Shown: piece by piece, positions 24,112 to 35,852 of the stretch
Numbering within the stretch: the stretch's first letter is position 1
Layout: every line of letters starts with the position of its first letter
DNA from: Amoeboaphelidium protococcarum
Lineage: Eukaryota > Aphelidiomycota > Aphelidea
Direction of reading: 5' to 3'
DNA length: 64,000 nucleotides
NCBI GenBank assembly: GCA_023515745.1
Contig: JALECJ010000001.1
Coordinates: forward strand, 806,001-870,000
Translations under genes and position numbers: made by a program
The notes under the pieces: generated by a model
Databases searched by the model: none
What the model was told of the DNA's origin: nothing
The model's input: only the letters and a program-made list of their open reading frames with translations

Positions 24112-24672
24112 TCATTGACACTTACCAAATAGTTTGTTGCACCCAGTACCGCAGTGCTAATCAGTCGTACCGCAATATCCATGTTAGCTGCAACACTGTG
24201 AGCCTGGGCAGACAATGGATGAACCGTCCGTAGCAGGACCGCACGTACCATCAGTAGAAGTACGTGTCTTTACATCAGCTTTACAGCTCGTATCGTAGTT
24301 CTTGAAGCTATAACTCTTCTGACAACCAGCGCCACAGTGCTGTTCTTCGTTACCACAATATCCCCAGTAGGAACAGCATTGACCTTGAGGACAGAGCTTA
24401 CCATGATTCTTGCTAATTTTGCCGCAAGTACCATCAGTAGAGGTTGAGAAGCGCATATAGTCGTCAGGGTAGCAGGCATCAGAAAACTCGGATTAACATC
24501 CAACGCCACAAAAAGCTTCTTCATTGCCACATTTACCGCTATTGCAGCATTGGCCAGCCGGGCAAGACACGCCATTCCCACACGAAGCCGCGTCAGTCTC
24601 AGCGTGAGTAGTACCAAGCAGCATTATGACCATCATCAGTGCAAAAGACGTTTTGTTCTAAAATATCATCAT
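24112..24672 (-). CDS. Secreted hevein-type chitin-binding protein (three CBM18 domains)
   Basis: This is a small secreted lectin-like protein, 186 residues. A signal peptide (FALMMVIMLLGTTHA) is followed by three chitin-binding type-1 (CBM18) domains. Domain 1 (about residues 30-65) has CPAGQCCNSGKCGNEEAFCG and lacks the usual aromatic just before CG. Domain 2 (about 78-117) has CPQGQCCSYWGYCGNEEQHC, and domain 3 (about 135-175) has CPGSQCCSQHGYCGTTDQHC with the aromatic in place; the last ends GKC. The glutamines in SQHG and TDQH are TAA and TAG (24184-24186 and 24157-24159), positions usually Gln or polar in the family. It probably binds cell-wall chitin, its own or that of another organism. 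TGA at 24112-24114. Confidence 0.92.
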
Positions 24673-25008
24673 TTTAGTGTACTTGATTAATTCTATTAAT
24701 TGGTTTAATTCAATTCAATTATATTAAGAGAGAAGAATGTAAGATACTACATTGCTGCGAAACATGTTGTGACTGATAGTAGATTCGGCGCGTATCATTG
24801 GAGCATGTAACGCCTGCTGACCATAACGCGTAACACGAAGTGTGATTTCACATTAGTTTTGCAACGTTACAGACATCTCATGACAAAACTCAAATTTGAG
24901 AATGGATAATTTGTATACGTATCAAATATGTGCATCAAAAATAAAATCTATTAAATCATGCTCTATATCTATATTAGCGACATTGACAACATCAGTGACA
25001 GGGCTTCT
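24673..25008. other. Spacer, no gene seen
   Basis: This 336-bp AT-rich stretch is upstream of the chitin-binding gene and downstream of the next secreted-protein gene on the same strand. I see no ORF or RNA gene in it. Confidence 0.5.
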
Positions 25009-26505
25009 TCAGAATTCAGTCTCGTCTTGTATTCGCTGAAACTAGTCTAACATTTTCACTTGACCAAGTATACTAACACCTTCCGAAAAGGAAGGCATCT
25101 AATACTAAGAGACGATATCCATAAGGCGTTCTCTAAAATTTGGCAGTGGCTGATAAACGAAGCCATAAACAACAGAGATGCGTTTGGCTTTAATCAGAGG
25201 TAGTACTGGAGCAATGTAGTCTGCAAATTCCTGAATCGATTCCTCAGTTTGAAAAATGTTGATCTAAATATCTTCCATCACCTCCTTACCTAATGGCCAT
25301 TTTTTAGCAACCTACTTCAATACAGAACCAAACATTTAAAGTCCTTCAATCTATGGGCGGAAGATCTGCATCTCAAGATCATAAACCGCCGTGTTGTTCA
25401 GCTTATAAGTGAGCTCTATATCATCAAAGAGTTCGCATTACTCTGCGCATGTAACAACGACACGTTCAACGCCAACTGTAAGAACAACATCGTTATACAT
25501 GTGCTCCATTTCCTCACGGTGTAGCAAGATATCAGTGGCAAACTCAAGGATATAGTGTACGGTTTTAGGGACTTTTTATTCAAACGCCAAAAAGATTTAG
25601 TGTATATGGTCAGGTACAGTATTTATGTAGCATAACATACGAACAGTCTACCAGTACTTCTCGTATTATGATAAAGATTCATCGAATACCATTGGAAGAC
25701 CAAAATCTACACCTTCCAATTCTGGCAAATCCAGCAACATCTCCAGAAATATATTCACTTTTACACTAGAATGCAAGTTAGAGAACTGCTCTAGCTCATT
25801 CAAAAAATTTTGTTATAAATATACGACTTCCATCTAGGAATATTCATCCAAGGAGATAACATTGTGAGTCTAATCACTCTCAATATCAAGAACGACGTTA
25901 ATGATACTTGATATTTTCACATGAAGCTAATTGAATTCGATTTCTGTCAAGATTTGCAGTACTTCTTTTAATGATGCAGTATTAAAAATATGAAGCTCTA
26001 CAACTACCAAATTTCGATTCCAACCATCTCCATACTTGGCAGCAATATCTTAGAGCAATATGAAGAAATCTTTAATACCATCATTTAAATATTCAACCTG
26101 TATGATACGACGCGTTAGAATTTACTGTCTCAAATCCTGCATAACAAATTCAGACATTGAACGATATAACTGATACAACATCCGGTACTCCAGGCACCAT
26201 TAGTTAGGTAGATGACTAAGGACTCTACTGAATCTACGCGACACTTGCAACACATTAGCCAGGCCTTGCGTGCAGTACGGTGATAATCGACGAAAATAGT
26301 GATCGGCCGATTCACCCTTTATAAATTCTGGAGGACTATCAGATTAAGTGTAGAGCTTCTAAGCTACTTCATATAAACTACTGTCAGGCATTTAATCCGC
26401 AGGGAATGGATCTTCAACAGCACGAAGACGCTTTCTATACCTACCAGACGCGACCAGTATCGCCATGATGTGAACCATGCACAATAAGGAGATGATGACA
26501 CGCAT
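25009..26505 (-). CDS. Secreted protein of unknown function (family B-like)
   Basis: The product is 498 residues with a clear hydrophobic leader (VIISLLCMVHIMAILVAS) and a following basic RYRKRLR that could be a processing site. The mature part is soluble and rich in I/V/L repeats suggestive of an alpha/beta or LRR-like solenoid, with no motif I can name. It has the same size and general pattern as the protein at 22279-23748 and may be its distant paralogue. The frame is unbroken from ATG 26505 to TGA 25009-25011, with many TAG/TAA Gln codons. Confidence 0.7.
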
Positions 26506-26791
26506 GATATCAATTCTATAGTTTATACTGTATGTATTGCCAAAATACTATTTATATAGAATGGAAAAGTAATGAATAATTAAATTATAAATAAGCTGAC
26601 TTTGAAAATAACTCCGACCTGTGATCCAAACACGTTAAATGTTGGTGACCCCTTAGAGTGTGAATAGATATTTATCGATCCTTTTATCTCAACAACTTTC
26701 TAAAGATTTTCATCTCTTGCAGTCAATTATTACATTCTAAATAGTAGATCTGCTTAATATATATAAAAGATATTTATTTTACTTTTATTCA

Positions 26792-27931
26792 ATGGCAGAG
26801 TCTGTATTGGGAAGAGTGATCGGGGATTATTCAAAGAAGTCATATATGGCAATCAATAATATGCTGAAAGCTTCTGAAGGGGACTACGTACTTGTTCATA
26901 GGACGCGTCATCCCCATTATGTTTGGTGCCAGTTGCTGAAATTTGATGGAACTCAATTCAAAGTCATTGGCGACGGTTACCTTCCCTCCAAATTTGTATA
27001 ATATTGATTAAATGTTTATTAGATGTATTACTTTCGACTGTAATTGAGGCGCATGTCTTTTCTTCTGTTTTTATCGTTTGTCCTTTCAAAATATTAGAAA
27101 TTCACATTTAATCTCATTTTACAAAGGACCAATAAGATGCCGACATTTAGGTGTATATGCTAGATATCTGGTGATAATTAAGCGCATGATATACAAGAAT
27201 CTGACTATGTACAGTGTGATCAATGCAAATATTTTCTACATACTCAGTGCGTCGGGTTAGAAGATGACATCTCTGATTACATTTGCTTATTCTGCCTTGA
27301 TGATAGCTAGAATGTCAGGCGAAAGAGGCGGCAAGTATCTAGGGATATTGGCAGTGATGGTGTGAAATAGACTCTGATTAGTGTTGACGCGTAAAGTGGT
27401 GTAAAGAAGCGCCGAGGTAGAAAGAAGAAGTCTGATATTATTGCCGCCACCGCCGCCATTAGCTAATCACCCAACGTGTCTCTGGCTGCATCTGAGATTC
27501 CCTCTAGCGATCTGTAATTGGAAGTGGATACTATTGATGAGGGTAGCACTGGCCGGAATTCAGAATGCCAAGTTGTTGTTGATGAGTAGCATATCACGTA
27601 TCAAGATGATGTTACTCAGTAGCAGGAAGACGTGGGTGCAAAAAAATCGCAGAAATCAGAATGGAGGTATATAAAGCGTTAATTTAATCATGTTAGTTAA
27701 ATGATTGAGAGTCTCAGTTGGCTCAATGATAAGCTTAGTGATGGTGATGATACTGTTAGTGAAGAAGGCGATCCCTCTAGAGATTGCGATGATATTATGC
27801 ATTCAATGATGGCGCAGATGAATGAATACTAAATCTAGAGTGGCATTAACGGGGCATAGGATGCTTATTAGTGTCTTCGATAGAACTACCTTATTATCAA
27901 ACGATTATATCGTGATCAGCTATGCTCATGA
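26792..27931 (+). CDS. PHD-finger protein (two exons)
   Basis: This is a predicted nuclear chromatin reader. Exon 1 (26792-26995) encodes a compact domain with GDYVLVHRTRHPHYVWCQLL. An intron at 26996-27097 (GTATAA...ATTAG, 102 nt, no phase change) joins it to exon 2, which carries a PHD finger: CICQIS, YVQCDQCKYFLHTQCVGLE, then YICLFC, giving the C4HC3 ligands in order. A basic AT-hook-like run (KKRRGRKKK) and an acidic, Q-rich tail follow. Without the intron, exon 1 would end at TGA 27005-27007 as a separate 71-residue ORF, so the join is an inference. TGA at 27929-27931. About 345 residues. Confidence 0.72.
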
Positions 27932-28199
27932 ATGGCAGGTATCGCTTCTGTGGTTGTAATGTACATATATCTTTATTGGCGCATGATACTGCGAATACTT
28001 AGCAATAATATAACTATTTAAATACATATTGAGTTTTAATTTCTATGTTGTCTAAATGTTATATAAAGTGAATGAAGAACAGCCTATATTTCCCTCTCAT
28101 ACTTGATCCATTCACACACGTAACAACCAAGAATTGATCAACTATGCTGTTACTTGAAAAGTCAATTTCTAATATACAAGTATAATACAAATCATAATT

Positions 28200-29402
28200 T
28201 CACATTACAGATCGCGATGAAGACTGCTTGCGCATCTCTCGAGTCTTGGTAACTTTTGTTAGAGCAGACACCTCATCACAATCATCATCATATGACAGAA
28301 ATAGATCCCCACCATCACAAGACTAATCATCAAAATCAGTGAATGGAGACCGGTCTTTATTAATAAGCATCTGGGAGGAAGTACTTGCTGGCTCAGAGTA
28401 CATTACCCACTGGGCAAAGATCACGAAATCAAACACCAACGTTCCTAACGATCCCATGAGATACGGTAAGGACTTGCCAATGATATATTTTGAACCGTAA
28501 CCGTCTGAAGATGTTCCAGTGTCAACACTGTAAGCCTTGAGGAATATAGACAGCGAGTAAGTGAGATTACCCATTACGGCAAAAGCAAATAACCAAATCG
28601 ATAATCCTTCCATACCATTTCCAACTCCATGCATCTTCTTTTGCACGTATTACTAATAATTTTTTATGATTTGAGGCATTCGAGAGCAAAGATAAGATAC
28701 TAGGGAGATCCATGCAAACACTGTACCAACAATCTCACGCGTTTTATCTCCACTACCACCATTACCACCGCCATGACCAGCATCAGGCGGAAACTGACTC
28801 TACGGCGGATCCTCAATAGCGGGAGGATTCTTGACTCCAAATACGGAGAGAAATTAATTTTAAGAGTGAGCGCTAGTCATCGCTATTAACATACATATAA
28901 ATGTCATGTACCTTATAGTCTTATTGCCGACGCCAAGACTTTACACTCGATAGTGATGATGCTGTGGATGACGTTTTAATCCACTTTACTAATCACTCAA
29001 AAGTCCAGTATACTCATTGGGATGATCCACATCTTTATGAGGAGTATTAAACAATCGCTGGAATGACGGATGACTTCGCCGCTGCCTGTAAGTGACATAG
29101 TACAAGTACTGGGATAACAATATGAGATCGAGAAAGACAAAGTAGCAGGCCAAATATAACTAAAATGGCATCTAATCAGTAAATAGACAGCCAAGCAGAT
29201 TAGACAAATCACCACAAAACCAAATAAACAAAAATAACAAGCTCAGCGAATCTGCATTACTTTATCGATAATTCTTAATCACTTGAGGTAGTTGGGCGCA
29301 CATCCAGAGCACAATAGACGAATATCCCACCATGAGAGAGGCAGCCTCAAGATTATTATGGATGCAAGTAGCCGCGATTGGCTTTATCCATTATATGCAC
29401 AT
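28200..29402 (-). CDS. PQ-loop lysosomal/vacuolar amino-acid transporter (YPQ/PQLC2 type)
   Basis: This 400-residue membrane protein has two PQ-loop repeats, as in yeast Ypq1-3/Rtc2 and animal PQLC2, which export cationic amino acids from the vacuole or lysosome. Repeat 1 reads AQLPQVIKNYRQ ... SLLFLFIWFCGDLSNLLG; repeat 2 reads SRMPQIIKNYQQ ... EGLSIWLFAFAVMGNLTYS, followed by YLMGSLGTLVFDFVIFAQW, a typical YPQ ending. A long hydrophilic loop with a Gly/His-rich patch separates the repeats. The start is ATG 29402; a later Met before VGYSSIVLWMC is possible. The C-terminal tail is acidic, then basic. TGA at 28200-28202. Confidence 0.88.
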
Positions 29403-29726
29403 TAAATGAGTATATATATGATCTTATCCCGTATGTTTCACTCTATCTAAAGAGTTTAATGCGATTACCAATGGTTGTTACAAAGGCTGGTTGGATGAAT
29501 AATTTGCAGAGAGAGAGAGACTTTGTGCCGTGAGAAGAAACTGAGCGGAAGCGATTGGTCGCTCAGCTGATTAACGACCTGATCATGGAGGCTGGCTACC
29601 TGGTAAAGTGGTTCATAATCCAGTACAAAGGGGATTTCTTAAGTATTTAATTGTCAAGTAAGTAACTTGCTATTCAAATGACCTAAATCAATAATAAAAG
29701 AGTAAAGTCGATTAAAATTCAATTTG
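29403..29726. other. Spacer with a short plus-strand frame split by TGA
   Basis: This stretch lies between the PQ-loop gene start and the CobW stop. On the plus strand, an ATG at 29459 begins a 24-codon frame ending at TGA 29531-29533. The same frame then stays open for more than 40 codons with ordinary composition (EETERKRLVAQLINDL). A GA-dinucleotide run sits just before the TGA. It could be a small gene with a tiny intron or an indel, or just chance; I do not call a CDS. Confidence 0.3.
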
Positions 29727-30803
29727 TCAATGACTCAAATTTACAACTTGAATGTCTGAAGCAGAGCATTGAAATGTCTGCGAGAGAGTTTCAGCAACCG
29801 CCGTCAAGACGCCACCATCAATCTCTGAGGTTAAATCGCGCCCCATTACAGTCAGACGAAGTGCAGATCCAGCCATTTTCTAAATCAAATCTAAGTCTTC
29901 AATATCGTGCAGTTGATACCTCCCAAAAGCCCAATTAAGAATGTACAAACTCACGTGACCACCTTTATCGGTGAGCCAAATGTAACCTTTGATGCGATAG
30001 TATTTATCTTTAGACATGGAGTTACCCGACAACAGTGATTCCAGCTCCAACTTCTTAATAAGACTAGACTAGGAATCCGCAACTTTTTTCCGCAATACCT
30101 TCAAAGTTGTGATTTCAGTATTGTGGTCATGCACGTTAGCTTTTCCGACATCATCAGTCAAATCAAGTTTTGATTAAATACCAAAGAGCAAATTAACATC
30201 TACACCATCCGAATGCATGTATCTGTGGATGCTAGCATCTGGATTAAGTTCATAGATGCGATCCAACGTAAGATCCAACTATCTTTCATCACAGAGCTCA
30301 ATCTTGTTCAACATTATCAGATCAGTGTATTTGGCCTGCAGTTTAGCGGTATAAGATGTATCTTCATAACCGGTAAAGTTTAGCGCGTCCACCACATTGA
30401 TCACAGCATCAACTTGGACACCCAGACTCATTTGCTTTATCTACCACACCAATGGAGCAGGTTGCGCACTCCCACTGCTCTCAATAATGATACGATCTGG
30501 CTGATAATTGATTACAATATCTTCAATCGCATTTTATAACTGACCAACCAGTACACAGCAGAGACATCCGTTCACTATTTCTTTAACCGATGATATGTTT
30601 CTACTAACAGTCTGAGCGGATTGATCAGAGTCGGCAGATCTTTGCGTCAAGATATCCACCAGCTTTGAATCGACCGCGTCATCTCCAAACTCATTCTTCA
30701 AGACTACAACTTTAATATCCTTTGGCAATCGCTGCAAAGCATTTATTATGACCGTCGTCTTTCCTGAGCCAACAAATCCAGTAAATATAGTTATCGGAAT
30801 CAT
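29727..30803 (-). CDS. CobW/ZNG1-family GTPase metallochaperone
   Basis: This is a G3E-family P-loop GTPase of the COG0523/CobW group; eukaryotic ZNG1 members deliver zinc to methionine aminopeptidase. The product is 358 residues. The P-loop GFVGSGKTT is near residue 9, the metal-binding GCLCC follows switch I, IIESSG is the Walker B region, and LIMLNKIEL is the NKxD-like site. The CobW C-terminal domain ends with a block (KDKYYRIKGYIWLTDK) typical of the family. I chose the ATG at 30803 because it places the P-loop at the usual distance; an ATG six codons upstream (30821) is possible. TGA at 29727-29729. Divergent from the NIPA-like gene. Confidence 0.9.
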
Positions 30804-31014
30804 CGCCTTGCACTGTACCAAACTTGATTGTAAATTGAATCGTCCCTATCGAATCTGTAAAAAGTAGATTAAATCCTGAGCGGATTGTCCAATCACGCGT
30901 ATGGATATACGAGATGGATTGGTCAGTGGGCGATTCGTGAGTAAATGAATTGACTCTTATCACTTGCTTGTTTATTATTACTTTCACGTTTATGAAACAG
31001 AATCTGCTTATAAA

Positions 31015-32670
31015 ATGACAGATTATAGTAAAATTGAAGATGTGCATCCATCATTCATTGGTGTTATACTGGCTGTTTGTGGCAGTTCATTGATCGGCCT
31101 ATCTTACACGGCAAGCAAGAGCGCTCACAACAGGGCGATTGAAGAAATTACAACGACGACAGATGAAACAATTCTAAACAACAATGATGGTCGCGGTCTG
31201 CCAGGCTATGGAGATATTGAGCAACTAGTTGATGATGGACTATAGTAGTAATAGGTGGATGAAAACACGCCTTTACTCAATTAGTAAATAATTGATGCGG
31301 ATGAATAGTAAAAATTCTCAATGGTCAATGTGACAAAGTACGCAGTATGGTGGGTGGGTATTGCTCTGCTGGTTTGTGGAGAGATTTTGAATTTTATGGC
31401 TTATGGATTTGCCCCTACATCTGTAATTGCACCGCTTGGTACAATGTCAATTATATCTGGTGCACTTTCTGGTTACGCGTACCTTCATGAGAAGATATCA
31501 TTGAGAAATTTAATTGGGATGATTGTTGCTTGTATTGGAGCTACAGTGATCGTGTTGTTTTCAAGATCAGAAGAACCTCAATTGACTCCCGAGGGTATTG
31601 TATAAGCTCTATGTCAGCTTCAATTTATCATCTATGGCGGTGTTACAGTGTTCGTAATATTAGTGCTATTGGTATTAAATAGGTGGAAAGTTAAAGGTGA
31701 AGACAAGACTCTTGGTGACAAGTTCATATTGATCAGGGTATCTCTCACCTCCCTGTTTAGTGGAATAACAGTGTTGGCCACCAAATCTCTATCTTCCATG
31801 TTAGGCCTGTCATTGTATCTGGTTTTTACATATTGGATCACGTACGTGCTGGTCTTTGTGCTCTTGGTCACTGCATTGCTGACTTTGTACTTCACAAACG
31901 CTGCACTCTCTGCCTTTGATTCAACGGTTGTACTTCCAGCTGAATTTGCTGCGTTCACCTTCACTGCGGTTCTTGGATCATCAATGTTGTATAATGACTT
32001 TGAAGGCGCCACGGTGGATCAAGTTACTATGTTCTTCCTGGGATGTCTTATAACATTCATAGGAGTGTATTTGATTACATCTGATGCTCAAATCAATGGT
32101 CGTAAACCGGTACAGCTATCAGGGCGCGAAAGTATGCTCATCATGGCCGGTGCTTTTGTACCTGTTCCTTATGTGGACTCGTTCTATGAATCTTATGGCA
32201 AGAAATAAAACAGATTGTCGTCATTGTACCAGCGGAACGGAGCAAGTGGTGATACTCCTCGTCTACCATTACCGCGGCCAGCATCGCTCGATCAGAGAAG
32301 TTCTACCAGCGACAGTGTTGTGGTTGTTGAGACTATAATTGACAAGTAACGACAAAGTGGCACAGGATATCAACCTCCAATTCCTCCTATCAGGTATGAA
32401 TCTACCGCAAAGCATCATCACGTAAGGTTTGATGAAGTGCCAAAAGTTATTCCATCTGAAGGTGATCTTTAAGATAGCTAAGATAATATTGATGATGATG
32501 ATGATTAAGCTGGTCGCGATAGAGCTTTAACGAGCGCATCCCAAAGTGATGACAAAGAGCCACTGCTCAAGAAATTGAAATTTAAACGCCCATCCTTTGT
32601 AAAAACTCTTTAAAAATGGAAGTAACGAGAGTCTAGTGAATAAGACGAGAATTCTAAGCCTCATTAGTGA
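31015..32670 (+). CDS. NIPA-like (DUF803) magnesium transporter
   Basis: This is a multi-pass membrane protein of the NIPA/DMT superfamily, proposed Mg2+ transporters of the plasma or endosomal membrane; 551 residues. TM1 (FIGVILAVCGSSLIGLSYT) is followed by a polar insert of about 80 residues before the second helix. The hallmark block YGFAPTSVIAPLGTMSIISG is next, then seven more helices, including VVLPAEFAAFTFTAVLGSSM near the end, as in the family. A Ser/Pro/His-rich cytosolic tail of about 150 residues carries acidic DDDDD and EPLLKK. Numerous TAG/TAA codons lie in the insert and tail. No intron; TGA 32668-32670. The polar insert after TM1 is longer than in animal NIPAs. Confidence 0.88.
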
Positions 32671-32854
32671 TATTTCTTAATTAATACAGTGATCAATTTT
32701 CAACTTTGAATAAGTATTTAACGGCGTCACTTGATCGCGCGCCATCTTAACACTCACACATTTTCAGGAGTGCTTTGATACCACAGACTAAATCCATTGC
32801 AATCAATCTTTTTTATATATATTCTACTACTATTTATTTTGTCATTTATAGAAA

Positions 32855-35603
32855 ATGGAAAGTCTTATACCTTTGGTAAATAAATTGCAAGAGACATTTG
32901 CATCTGTTGGGCTGTCTGGATTTGATTTGCCGCAAATTGCCGTTGTGGGATCACAGTCCAGCGGTAAGAGCTCAGTGCTTGAGAATATTGTTGGGAAAGA
33001 CTTTCTACCTCGTGGCACTGGAATTGTCACCAGAAGACCTCTAGTGCTATAGCTGATACGCGATAAGCAGTGCACGCAAGACTTTGCAGTATTCCTGCAT
33101 GAGCCCAAGAAGCAGTATACCAATTTTTGCTGATGTTCGTCAAGAGATTGCGCGCGAAACTGATCGTCTGACTGGGACGAACAAGAATATCAGCGCAGTG
33201 CCCATCTACTTGAAGATTCACTCTGCCAGGGTGATTGAGTTGACTCTTGTGGACTTGCCCGGTCTGACAAAGGTTGCTGTTGGTGATCAGCCTGAGGATA
33301 TTGAGGTGTAGATTCTGAACATGGTCACAAGTTTCGTGGAGAGAGAGTCTTGTCTGATTCTGGCCGTCAGTCCCGCCAACTCTGATATTGCAAATTCTGA
33401 CGCGTTATAGCTGGCACGTCGTGTTGATCCTGAAGGTAATCGAACCATCGGTGTCCTTACCAAGTTGGATCTGATGGATGAGGGGACGGATGCGCTTGAT
33501 ATTCTATTGAATAAAACTTATCCCCTCAAGCATGGATTTGTGGGTGTTGTCAATCGTAGTTAGAAGGACATTGAGAGTAACAAGGATGTTCACTCTGCTG
33601 TACAGAAGGAGAAGTTGTGGTTCTCATCACATCCCAAGTACGAATCTCTTGGTGAGAAGTGTGGCACCACGTTCCTGTAAGAGAAGTTGAGAGTCACTTT
33701 AATGTCTCATATTGAACGCCATCTTCCATAGTTGAAGCAGAAGCTGACACAGAAAATGCTCTCTTTAGAATCAGAGCTGGACTCTATCAATTCTCCCTTC
33801 ACTTCATTGAATGCCGCTTTTGCTGCAGATCATCCTGGATAGACGCCTGATATGGATGATCCAGTTTATCAACAGTCCGTCTTGCTCAACATTCTACGTC
33901 TGTTCGCGTCGTCCGTTAAAATGATGATTGATGGACACGATGGTGATTTGAATAATGATGTGTTCAATTCTTTAGGCCATATTACTGGTAGCGTGGCTCC
34001 GAATAATGGCGAGGATAAATCTTCTGGTCCTCAGGTGGCTGAATTGAGTGCATCCGTCCGTATAAAGTATGTATTTTAAGAGACTTATCCTTTAGCGTTG
34101 ATTGGTCTAGAGAACAGAATCCTGAGTTCGTATTATGATGATGAAATCAAAACGTTGATGCATAACGTTCGTGGTCTCAGAGCAGGTTTGTTCATTCCAG
34201 ATTCGTTAATTGAGCTTCTGATCAAGAAACTGATTAAAGATTTTGAGTCTCCAGCAATGTCGTGCGTCGATATGGTTTATGGCGAGTTGTTGAAAATGGT
34301 AAAGAATTTGTTATAGAGTGAGCACAGCCCCATCAGAATGTATCCGGCTCTGTTGAATTGGATGCTGGACGCCACTCAGCAAGTATTGTAGGACTCTCTG
34401 AGACCAACTCAGGAAGAAGTGAAGCGTTTGCTGGCAATGGAAATTGGTTATCTGAATACTTCACATCCTGATTTCATTGGTCAATAAGGACTTGGTACTT
34501 GGATCGCTGATGAAAAGAAGAAGCGCGCATAGATGAAGAAGGCCGGTGTATTGACCACCAGTAATGGTTCTGTATTACAATCTGCACATCTGGAAGGCCA
34601 ATTGGAGAAACTCGGTGGTACTAGAAAGACTTGGAAGAAGCGTTATTTTGCTATTAAAGATGGAAGTTTGAGATTCTTTGAGAGCTAATCTGACAAGGTG
34701 GCAAAAGGCGAATTCTCGCTGGTAAATTGCCTGATAAAGGACTATGAGACTGATGAACTGTTACCAGCTAGCGAGGCTGAAGGTATTACCTCTCTCAGAA
34801 GTATGAGTATGGACGAAATTTCTAAAGATAAGTAGCACTTGTTTGAGATTTTCCATAGTGGGGAGGAGACGCTGTTTAGAAATCACAAGAGTCTTCTGTT
34901 GAATGCGGCATCTTCTGATGAGAAGAAAGAATGGATTGAAGCTCTGAGTAACAGCATCCTCTACCTGAAGTAATAGGAAGATGCTAAGGCTGCATAAAGT
35001 GAACCATCTTCTCCTGTTGACTCTGGTAAAGGCGGATCTAATGGCGCTTAATAATCGCAGAAGAAAAAGAAGGCTCCTCCTGTGCCACCTCCACTAAAGT
35101 CAAAGAATTTGAGACCACCCACACCCTCAAGCAAGCCTCAGCCTGGTGTAATATCTGAGCTGCCTGATAAGATATTTGCGTCAGACCTGGCCAAGACTAA
35201 AGTTCGCCTCAACACATCTGCCTATGCGCCGGAAGTTGAACTCATGGATAATGACGCCGATTCATCAATGTCGAGTAGTGATGAAAACACCATAGCACTT
35301 GTTCGTATACTTGTGCATTCTTACATCAGGATTGTGAGGAAGCATTTACAAGATTTAGTTCCCAAGGCGATTATGTACTTGATGGTGAACAAGGTTAAGC
35401 GCGATCTCCCGACCATACTGATGAACAGAGTGCTGGTTGGTAAAGACGGAAATGGCGTTCAAGTCACAGCCGATAAACTTCTGGCTGAGAGCTCCGACGT
35501 GAAATCTGAGCGCGTTCAAAAGGCCAAGACCTTGAAGATGTTGAAAGACGCAGTGAAGATTATAAACACAGAGGTGCAGGCTAGTTTGATTAATACGTAG
35601 TGA
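32855..35603 (+). CDS. Dynamin with PH domain and GED (+1 frame break at codon 93)
   Basis: This is a large membrane-scission GTPase of about 915 residues. The G domain has GSQSSGKSS near residue 33, [30 protein letters not shown] and NRSQKD. The middle domain follows, then a PH domain (about 578-705; [20 protein letters not shown]), a Lys/Pro linker with APPVPPPLK, and a GED (about 810-885; [14 protein letters not shown]). No proline-rich domain follows the GED. Frame 1 ends at TGA 33131-33133 right after YTNFC; the conserved DVRQEI continues in the +1 frame and runs to TGA 35601-35603. No intron fits there. Either one T is extra in the run at 33124-33128, or translation slips +1 at UGA. Its closest functional analogues are endocytic dynamin and DRP2, not fungal Vps1/Dnm1. 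Confidence 0.93.
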
Positions 35604-35852
35604 GTAAATAATGGTTATTTTATATTGTATACTATAGATATATACTTTTCCATCTTTATAGTTTCTGACTCTTTTAATTGTATGATGTTCACGTTTTAAT
35701 TCTGCAACGTCACAGTTCACGTTTTGATGTAACAGCCATTCGATCGTTGAATTGTGTCACACAATATAGGATGCACGCCTTCTTAACATTGCATTAACAA
35801 TCCAAAAATTACAGTCACAATATCTGTCAGTGAGTAGAAAAATAGACGAGTA

